A DNA stretch of 64,000 nt from Cliona cf. orientalis (Eukaryota; Porifera; Demospongiae; Clionaida; Clionaidae). This document shows, piece after piece, positions 33,639-43,906 of this stretch (positions are counted from its first letter, which is position 1; every line of letters begins with the position of its first letter). The notes under the pieces were generated by a model. That model saw only the letters and a list, made by a program, of their open reading frames with translations, ran no database searches and was not told where the DNA came from. The stretch spans positions 2,435,476-2,499,475 of the forward strand of contig OZ005700.1 of NCBI GenBank assembly GCA_963930775.1. The letters run 5' to 3'. The position numbers and the translations under genes are program-made.

Positions 33639-36600
33639 ATGTCTTCAGTTTGTAAGGACTTGAAGGTGGTGGTTGTTGGTGATGGAGTGACTGGTAAATC
33701 ACATCTGGTGCTTACCTTTGTAAAGAATGACTTCATTGATGAGAATAGCATACCAGTAAAGCCAGCTTTGACCGAGGAGCACGTATCACTGACACATACC
33801 GTAGTTGATGGACAACTGGTTCAACTTCATCTGTGGCACCCTCCAGGTTTGTTAATAATTATTTGCTAAATAATAGTGCAAATTTATGGCTAAATTTTTG
33901 TAAAATGCTATGTATATCAATGATTCAATCACGCTGATTGTCATTCCATTCATACACACCAGTAGCTACCATAGAGGTAACCGAGGTTGCTGCCTCATTA
34001 AAATGAACAAACATCTTGCATACCACTAGGATGTGATTCAATCCACTTGATATAGCCTTATTGCTATTATTCGCTCGACTAGCCATGACACCTGTGCCCG
34101 GGAGTCTGCATGCTCGTGCATGACCAAGATGTTGCACTCCACTGCAGGTCAGGAAGACTATGATCGAGTAAGACCATCACTAACGTATCAAGATGCAGAT
34201 GTTTTTCTGATTTTATTTGGATGTGATGATCTGAACTCCTATTCAAATGTTTCATACAGATGGATACCTGAAGTTCGACACTTCTGCCCCAAAGGTATTA
34301 CTGAAGTACATACACGGGTAGTGCTGCTTAGACAATGGAATGGGTCAGTATTTATTGTACCCTCAAGCTACCTGTAGTAGCTTAATTCACAGTAATGGAT
34401 TTGTGTAAGCCTATAATATTATTATGAGTTACATAATTATTATAGAAGACATGTGCTACGAGGCATCCTTGCAGCTGCTATATCTCTATTTTTGACCTAC
34501 TCATGCAGTGCCTATCTTACTTGTTGGCAATAAAGTGGATCTTCGAGATGAGGTAGGAGCTAAAACAAAACGACTAGTGACATGGGAACAAGGATATTTC
34601 ATGGCCCACAAGATTGGAGCGTATGGTTATTTGGAGTGCTCTGCCAAGACGCGTAAAGGTGTAAGACAAGTGTTTGAAATAGCAGCACGGGCTGCACTTT
34701 TGCCAGAAAAAGCCAGGACTAAACTTGAACAAAAAAGTATTGAAGAAAAACTCAAGGTGCTTAATATCGAATCACTTGGACCATCTAGGCTCGGTAAGTT
34801 GATACAATAGATTTAAATATGAATTCCAATCTTTTGCCAGACACCTAGCTAGCATGAGATCAGCTACATGCAAGGGATGCAAGGGGCCAGGATAGTAGCT
34901 GAGTAACAAAGATGGATAACCATAGCTTAATATAGATCTATTGTCTTTCCCAGAATCAACTGATACTGAAACCCTTCTTACTGAAGCCATGCAAGGTGGA
35001 TATGTTGAATGTGATGTAGCTGTGATCTTGATGATTGGAGTAGCTGGAGCGGGCAAGACAAGTTTCCTTCAACTTGTCCTCAATCGCCCTCCCCTAAAGA
35101 CAAGGAAGAGCACACCTCTCGCTAAGTGTGCCATACGTGCAGTCTCTATTTCCCGAGCAGCTGTATCTGAAGAGGATACAGTGTGGAATGAAGTTACTCC
35201 AGATGATCTTCTCGAAATGGTTGGCGACAGCATCACAGATGATTCCCTACCCACAGATCTGATGGAATCTTCTCTGAAATCAGTACCCACCTGCCAAACT
35301 ACTGAGCATCCACACCCCCATCTTGTTCAGTCCGAAGATGTGTCTAGTTATGACTTAGCACAAGAGGTCACAACAGTTCAGTCCTTGCAAGACTCTGATT
35401 TTGAACCACTGACAGCAGTCAGTGAGCTGTCATATGAGAAATTAATTGTCGAGATGAAACCCGTTAGACAACTCATCACTTACTTACAGAATTCAAACAG
35501 ATCAGGAAAGATCTTTGAACGTCAGTGGGTTTACATAGCAGACTGTGGGGGGCAGCCACAGTTCATCGACCTCATTCCGTCTTATATCCGAAATGTTTCA
35601 GGGGCTGCTATTTTTGTGAAGCTCAATGAAGAGCTCGGTAGCCAGCCACAAATTGCATACTACTCACAAGAAGGAAAGCTGTGTGGACAGCCATACATAT
35701 CCTCTCTTACCCACATGCAGACCATCCAGAATTGTCTCCAAGTAATGCAGTCTCGACGTGCTGTATCTGGAGAAGTTGAATGTCCTGAGCTGTTTTTCAT
35801 TGGAACACACAGAGATCATGAAAAATCGTGCAAGGAAAGTATGGAATCAAAAAATGCACAGCTTCTTGAAATGCTCCGCTCACATGAAACAATAAACAAA
35901 CACCTTTCTTACTATCGTCTCTCTAAGCCAGAGCAGCTGTTATACCCTGTGAATGCCAAGAAGCCAAAGGCTAACGATCGTGAAGTAGCCAGAGAGTTCA
36001 GGGAAGATGTTATGAAGAAATGTAAGAAGGTCAAAATTAAAATCCCTCTTCGCTGGTTCATTTTGGAGCAGCAACTCCAGCAAGTTGCTCAAGAGCACAA
36101 TTCAGCAGTACTCAGCCTAGAAGATTGTCAAAAGGTCGCCAGTGTTCTTGAAATGGACCAACCTCGTCTCCTTGCTGCTATCGACTATCTCGATCGACTA
36201 AACCTGTTTAAATACTTACCTGGTGTACTTCCAGAAGTTGTGTTCACTACTTCTCAAGTTCTACTGGACAAGGTAAGCGATCTGGTAGAACTCAGCCATG
36301 GCTTACGAGGCAAGTCTGGCAAGTCTGCACATCATGGCTTACGAAGCAAGTTAGGAAAGTTGGCCAAGTCTGCAAGTAATGTGAGTGACGAAGACCTAGT
36401 GCATTTTCGAGACTTCGGTATCGTAAATGTCAGATTGCTAAATCAGTTTCCAAAGCATTATGTAAAAGGCCTCTTTACATCTGATGAGCTTATCCTTGTC
36501 TTGACCAACCAGCTTGTCTTTGCTCAAAACGGTGAAGATGTCTTCTTCATGCCGTGTGTATTGCTCGACCTCCTACTGCAGAAGCTTTCTGAACATCGAT

Positions 36601-37939
36601 TAGATCCGAGCTCAGCATTACTAGTCTCACCCTTATTGGTCTACTATCTAGGTGGTCTGTTTCCTGCTAGCATTTTCAACAGCCTAGTAGCTTTCCTGCA
36701 GAATCGATCATCCTGGAAGGTTGCCATGAGGCAAGGTCTGCCTGCTTGTCTCTACAAGAATTGCGTCAAATTCACCCATCTCAAACACCCTATCACACTC
36801 ACTCTTATCTACTCCTTTGACTACATGGAAGTGCATGCTCAATTTGCTGTTTCTGAACCAGGCCAAATTCTCAAAGAACTGATCTCAGAGCTACTGGACG
36901 TTCTTTTCAAGGGCTTGATGGAGGCAGCTGCAGTGCAGAATTACACTGATCTACAACCGAGTTTTGGATTCTTCTGCTCTTGTGAGGATAGATCTAGTAG
37001 CCAGTCTCTCCACCTTGCTTCCTTTAACCCCGATAATCCTAGCTGCTTACGCTGCAGCAAGGATGACAGCTGCTTCATAAACGTCTCAAAACCCCAGCAG
37101 ATTTGGCTAGACCAACTAGCAATTATCGTAAAAGGTAAATCATAGTGGAACATGTTACTTTCCATAGGTATACATTTTGGCCTTCCCTCAGCATTAATAA
37201 TAATACTGTATGTATTCAATGCAGGAAATACACAAGAGAAGGCTCAGACTGACTGTGTCTCCTCAACTACTGCGCATGCATCACCCCAGACTGATCTATC
37301 TTCAACCATTACGCCTGTCCCCACTGCCGATATCTCAGCAACTACTGCACAGAGAACTCCTGAAATGCCCCCTTTGCCAGTCGATGTCCCCACAACTATG
37401 GCGTCAGTATCTCCTCAGGATATCGGTGTTAACACACTCCTTATGCAGCTGGCAGACAATGCAAGCTCATCTCAAATTCATACGCCGGTCACTACCACTG
37501 ACCCTGACATTGCAACTGAAACTTTGCAAGAGCTTGAAATAGGTGGGTCAACCCTTAATGGCTATTATTGTTTACTGTATTCATAGTCATCTACTGTTGG
37601 AATGCAGGCCACAAAAAAACTCAGCTAACCACAGAAGATCATTATGGCTTCCTGTGTAAAGCTCTAGAGATTCATGCTGCAAAGTGGAAGGACATAGGTC
37701 GCAATCTGCAATTCCTTCCGGGAGAGCTCACAAACATTGAAGCCAGACCCATGCTACTCCTGACTGCTCCTAAGAGCTTCCTTCATGCTATGCTGGAAGA
37801 GTGGCTCCAGTGGGCTCCTGGGGATCATAGGGGAAGTAAGGACTTTGCAACACTTGAGGCCTTGCAGCTTGCGCTGAGTGAATCTGGACTTGGAGCAGCT
37901 GCAGCTAGGCTACACATCCCTGCTACTGCTGTTGTGTAG
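33639..37939 (+). CDS. Rho GTPase / ROCO-like GTPase / death-domain fusion protein
   Basis: Six exons: 33639..33846, 34148..34294, 34509..34793, 34954..37134, 37225..37542, 37608..37939; all phases fit, 1156 residues. Residues 1-~205 are a Rho-family domain: P-loop GDGVTGKS (14-21), [32 protein letters not shown]. The G3 box reads HPPGQ instead of DTAGQ and the Rho insert helix is shortened; no CaaX is possible. Residues 242-249 form a second P-loop GVAGAGKT, with DCGGQPQF at 410 and THRD at 498, then [14 protein letters not shown] and a ~350-residue COR-like region, so a ROCO-like (Roc-COR) module. A Thr/Pro/Ser linker (exon 5) leads to a death domain (about 1055-1145: [24 protein letters not shown]). 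I infer a signalling scaffold linking small-GTPase state to death-fold assembly. Confidence 0.9.
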
Positions 37940-38214
37940 TATGAAAACTTTGATCGTGTGTTTTTTATCATGGTTTTGAAATTATAGTGAGAGTATACCA
38001 TGGACCATTGCATAAAAAGACGACCTTTACCATAAAATCGCGCGAAAGTAAAAAAAAATCGTAATAATATTATTTAACTTGCGCTCTAGTAGCATGAGTC
38101 TCGTTCCCAGACCCCACACTGACTGAAGATTATTATAGTGCAGTGAGGGTTAAATCACGATCGAGGGGCGGGGCGATCAGTAGATTGAAGCTGAGCAAGA
38201 CGTGCTGTGACTAC

Positions 38215-39658
38215 ATGATGGCCAATACAAGAGAAGCAAAATCAAGAACGTAAGTTTTCTCTCATCCTCCGGCATGGGCATCATGTATAATTTTGTGAAA
38301 GCCAATCAAAAATTTGCATCAATGAGTCCAGCCAAGTGCATGCACTGTGCATACAAGGCTTCCCCATCCCAGCTGGATATGAAATTGTACTGTTTCAAGT
38401 GTCCGTTTAATTCAGGGACGTTAAGGTGATCATTCTGGGTTCGGCATCTATTGGAAAGACGTGCTTGCTTCAACGGTATCTCACTGGAGACTTCAAAGAT
38501 GATACCATATCGGTAGGTCCCACTTCAAAATAATATTTTATCGGATCACCTTGTGTATCAGTCGTGTATAATAAATTTGTGTAAGTGACGTCTTTCTCTA
38601 CTCTGTTGCAGAGTATTGGTGCGTCTCTGGCATTGAAAAAGTGGGGAGACTGGAATATTGCTTTATGGGTGAGTCTGGTGTGTGTGTGTGTGTGTGTATG
38701 TATAGATGTGTGTGGATTTATTAGTTCCAATTGGTACAATCTCTGGTGGCCATTTGTCGACCACCTGACTTGCATGATAAATTTGTGTCAAAGTTTAGTA
38801 CTGCTGTTAGCTCAAGCACTAGTCTGGGTGCAAGCCCCTTCACAAGAGGGAGGAAGGGTGTACCAGACCCTTCCTCCCTTACTCAAGCACATATACCTAC
38901 TAAATATAGCAGGGAAACTGTGGTGATGTTTTGATTTGTTACCAAATTAAAATTTCATATTTCACCAAATTAATAAAAACAAGTACCCCCTATTGTGGTA
39001 TTCTCTGTGATAATCAAAAATGTTATAATATAGCAGGTGGTCATAGAGTGTCATTAATAGTCTTGCATCATGTGCTAGTATGTACAATAAGATTAGTATT
39101 GTCTTCTAATAATAGGATACAGCAGGTGAAGAGAAATATGCGTCTCTGTCGGCTTTCTATTGCCGCGAGTCGGCCGTTGCCATTCTGGCCTTTGACCTCA
39201 CCAGCAGGGAAAGCCTGAACAAGCTGAACGAGATCTTCATCCCCCTCCTAGCCGACTCCGTCGAAAGCTGCCTCACCATCGTGGTCGGCACCAAGCTAGA
39301 CCTAGTCAAGAGTGAAGGGCGTCAGGTGAAAGCCAGTGAGGGACAAGAGCTAGCCGCGGAGCAGTTGGCGTTCCATCTCGAGCGAGCACAAAGGAGCAAC
39401 CCAGGTTCTTACCTCAAAGATATAGACGGGACAAAGCTCTACTTTGAAACCAGCTCCTTGACAGGGGAGGGAGTTACTGAACTGTTTGAGAAGATTCAAA
39501 GTATCATCTTGCCCCAGCTACAGAAGGTGGCCCCTCCTGCCTCCAAAGAGGGGAGAGGCAAGTCAATACGGTTAGACGACCCCTTACCAACTAAAGTGAA
39601 AGGTGGTAAAGGGTCGCCAGGTCAGGGAAGCTCGGGACGTTGCTGTGGAGGTGACTAG
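38215..39658 (+). CDS. RAB20: RAB20-like small GTPase
   Basis: Four exons: 38215..38249, 38416..38512, 38612..38668, 39116..39658, giving 243 residues. G1 is GSASIGKT, the switch region reads ALKKWGDWNIALWDTAGEEKY, close to the RAB20-specific LKQW...NISIWDTAG, and the tail is long and Lys/Gly-rich. Odd points: the catalytic Gln after DTAG is Glu, as in some RAB20/RAB24-like proteins; G4 is GTKLDL rather than NKxD; and the C-terminus is RCCGGD, so the Cys pair is three residues from the end. RAB20 acts on endosome/phagosome maturation. It follows the Rho-death gene by 275 bp on the same strand, but there is no sign they are related copies. A second in-frame ATG is at 38218. Confidence 0.8.
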
Positions 39659-39880
39659 TTTTCTCTTAATGTAGAATGATCAGCCACGTACCCGCTAGCT
39701 AGCTGCCATTATGTTGTGTGCCATCTCATTCTTGGTTTGTATTCTACAAGTTCTATATACAAGTGTGTGTGTGTTTTGATAATATTCGCTTATTATAAAT
39801 TTAATCGTAAACTAGTGCATATAATTATACGTATAATATTATTATGTGTATGATTGATAATTTCATACTGTATTATATAC

Positions 39881-39886
39881 AATAAA
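39881..39886 (+). terminator. Polyadenylation signal AATAAA of the RAB20-like gene
   Basis: AATAAA followed by an A run, 222 bp after the RAB20-like stop and only about 20 bp before the convergent PEX13 stop codon, so the two 3' UTRs probably overlap. Confidence 0.6.
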
Positions 39887-39906
39887 AAAAAAAACAGTAA
39901 TAGCTG

Positions 39907-42900
39907 CTAATCTTCCTTTTCATTGCGTAGAAGCTGTCTCTGTAGTAGAGCACTTGACTGTTGGTGTGATTGCTGGAGAGGGGTTTGTGAACCTGATACT
40001 GCTGACGCAGCAGCTGCCGCTCCACCGCTGTCCTCCATGGACTGCTGCTGCTGAGAGGAGCTTCTCAATGCTGGCACCACTTCAATGTAGTTGGCTGGGA
40101 TTAGTCTACAGGGAGTATCAGGTGTGTGTGTGTGTGTGAGTGATAATGTGGTATGTGAGACTGCGCATGGAAAGATTAGTGTGTGTGGGGGTGGGGGGAT
40201 GAGTGTTACCCTGCTCGTTTGTTTCTTCCAGCCAGCAGCCACCCGTTCTGCAGCTGTCGTGGAGCAAGGACCTGCAACAAGGAATACCAGATTGTGTCAC
40301 TCACAGTATGATATTACACTTACTAGACGTCAGATATATACATGTCATATAATTATTATGGCATGGGATATCTACAATCATGAAAGTTAATTTTATCTTC
40401 CATAACCAGGGCAATCGCAAACATTGGGAAACCATTCCAATGGCACAGCTACACAAAACCACAAGAAAGATAGAGCCACTTTAAACTAGGATGAGGCTAG
40501 TGATTAGCCTAGGTATAATAATTATAAAGCACATACCAGTTCATCTCCGGCGGAGAAGCTCAGCTCATTGCTCTGTTCTGCGGTGAAGTCATAGAGGGCT
40601 CTGGCCACCAATGGCTGACTTTCAGACCCTGACCTGCCACGTCAATCACAGTGTGTGTGTGTGTGTGTGTGATAAATTACAGATGATGACAGTATATGGA
40701 AAAATCTCGATTGGTACATATCTTTTGTGTGGGGCTCCCCCCAACCAGAAGACTTACCATAATTGGTTCTGCTCCGACTGACTTGACTCCTCCTGACGCA
40801 CTGCAAAATTAATGAAAAACAAAATGAAATTGAATTTGAAGTTTGTGGGTTTGTGGTTAGGTTTGAAAGGTTAGCAAAACGTGCAGCATCTGAGAAGGGA
40901 GAGAGGGAGGGAATAAAGTGGGGCCATCAAACTAACACATGGGTCCACATAAATTGCTTGGCAACATGCAGCTATCAACTGAGCATGCCCAAGCTGCCAT
41001 CAGTTTACGGGGAATCCTAATGAAGCTATCCCACATGATAAAGGATTCAAGTACATCAAGTGATGCCCTCTAATTGGAGGTGATCTGAAGGTACTACCAG
41101 TACCTCATGCCACCAGCACAGCTACCTGTAACCTAGCTGAAATGATTACTCCAGCACCTTGCAACCACAGTGTGTTACTATTATATCTGACTCTGAACTA
41201 GGGTAGGTAAACTGGTTTGACCACAATGCTAAGTTTCCATCAGTAGGCAAACAAAACATCTATTTAAACTGGGAGAAAATTTGGCAAAACTAGACAATAA
41301 TTATCACTCACACAATGCAGAAAGCAGTTTCCATATCAACCACGGAACACCAAACACAACGGCAAAGTACATCACAGCCGGCCACACCCTGGGAATGGGA
41401 CATCAACACAGTTTCAAATTTGATATGTTGCGAAAATACAAGTACATTCACTATCCACGTACAGCACTAGGCTAAACCTTAGGCTTCCTTCATTTACCAG
41501 GGAGGCAACTTAAGATGCAAACTAGCACTACATTATTATGCACCTTCCTTTATCAGGTAGGCAACTTAAGACGCAAGCTAGCACTACATAATATTATGCA
41601 TCAAGTGTATAGTGGCAAATGTACTGTTACATACATTGTACATATTAAATGACTTAATTTGTATGTATGTATGCTGATTCATTGCTGAAGAGCAGAGCTA
41701 AGTGCTGGAGATAGATTGGACATGTATGGTATGGTATGGTGTACCTGCTGTTTCCAGCCAAGGACGTGTGGCTGACCTCCGCCAGCCTGAGGGCACTGTC
41801 GTGCTGGATGGAAGCCTCCTCCCATGCATCCTCCTGGATACAGGATAAAAGGGAATTAATGTCTGACAGCTGTGATATCTGCAAACTGGTAGATCTACTC
41901 TTATAATTATGCACACTGGGCATATACCATGTGACCATTCATGTGCACAGCTGGACATGGACAGCCTCCGAGGCAAAAATAATTTACTCACTCACATAAT
42001 GTCATAGCAAAGTAGATCACAACACAATGATTCCACACATAATGGTCAATGCTGCCCCTCTGAACTTTTGAGTTCATCAGGTTGATAAAATTTAAAGGTC
42101 ACTTATTAGAGGAAACACGTTATTACTCCTGTACTTCCTGCCTCATTATATCACATCCTGTCAACTGCTTAGTGGATACATGCTCACTACAGCCTTCTTG
42201 GTTATATTCAAATGAGTGTCATGGAGGAGGGCACACAGCCTCGTCCAGTACCTAAGGCTCCCCAATCTTCCAACATTACAGTGTTGAAAGTAAGTGTCAA
42301 GGATGAGGCCAGATAGCATGAGCTACATGTATATATAACATGACCTACAAAATCCAGACTAAACGCCTAGACAGTAGCCCTTAGCTCCGGGATTCTCTCA
42401 CTAGGCGATAAATCAAACACAGACAACAACAATAAGTATCGTTTATCCTTTAAAGCAACAGCCTTACCCTCTCCTGAGTCCTCCTCAGTCTTAGCAGTCG
42501 GAGGAGCTTCTTGAGCCAGCACTGGAGTCTTCTCAAAAGGGCCACGGCTGATATTATACCCCACACATGGTTCCTGCAATCAATTGAAGTCAGTAGATCA
42601 ATTCAAATTAGTAGTCAGTCATAACTTGAATCATTTGGGCTCACTTTAATCTTGTGAAGTGCTGAGCGACTCCCAAAACAGCTCTGCGAGTATGGGAAAT
42701 GAAGATAATAATTAATTATTATGATACACGTATTCTGTACTGTCCCGGACAAGTGCCTGCTCCCAGATAATCGCCCTGTACCACACTCCTAGAGGTCAGT
42801 GTAGAAGCTTCCATACAAATGCCCAGTAATCTATACCCTAGGCCTGCATGCAGGCCAAAATCACAAGTTATGCACAAGTTCCCTTGGGCACTTATCCAGG

Positions 42901-43859
42901 ACACTATGATATCATACAATTCTTAGTTTTATACACAACTCTCAATACCTGAAGCAACTGTGCACGGCAAAGTACGTTGATTCCAGCATCATGGAGACCT
43001 GGAGGATGAGCAAACAAGAAAATAAACATATTATTAAGCATAACATCCAGTAAGCATGTGACCAGAGTGTGCAATGATGTACGTATGTCATGTAGTAGCA
43101 GGTACTAGAATATATAGCGGGTAACTTTGGTGAGCATCAAATTTGGCGATGTTTATACTAAATTCACCAAAATGATCAGAAACGTCACCAGAATTTCCTG
43201 CTATAAGGTATGAACATGGACGTACTGAAGCAAATGCTCCCACAACTGACTCCACCGATTGAAACGCAGCTCTGGTGTTCTCCTGTAACAAAACAGTACG
43301 AGTTCCATCATAATAATGTTATATATATTGCATGTACACACATAACATTAATTGTTGGTACACTTCCAATTCATGTTATGTAGTATAGGACATCCATGGC
43401 TCCATTAAACAGACGTTATGATCACAGAGATATGTGTGTAATTTGACTCCAGTCATCACAACTACACTCTTACATTCCCCTGACATCAATCACAACACAC
43501 AGACACATGAAAGGCCGGGAATAGCGTACATTTCTTAATAGTTACACTGATCATTTGGTTGATTACCTCGGCCTGTCTGATGAAGTGGGAGTCTTCTTCC
43601 CCACCATAGCCACTGGCACCGTAGCCACTGCCATAGCCACCGTAACCACCAACCATACCAAACGGACGATAACCATAGCCACCAATACCACCGTAGCCAC
43701 CGTAACCACCATAGCCACTGTATGTACTGCCAAAACCTAGTGCACATCATGTGTGTGAAGATCCATACATTAGGATAATGCACATATACTGGTACGTGAT
43801 TTGTGTGCGTGCATATTATGACCATAATAAAATTATTACTATGTGTGTAGTAGTAGAGT

Positions 43860-43906
<47 letters not shown>

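Noticed and set aside
41281..41475. Open frame on the + strand
   Set aside because: Antisense shadow of PEX13 exon 9, which encodes the conserved second membrane segment.
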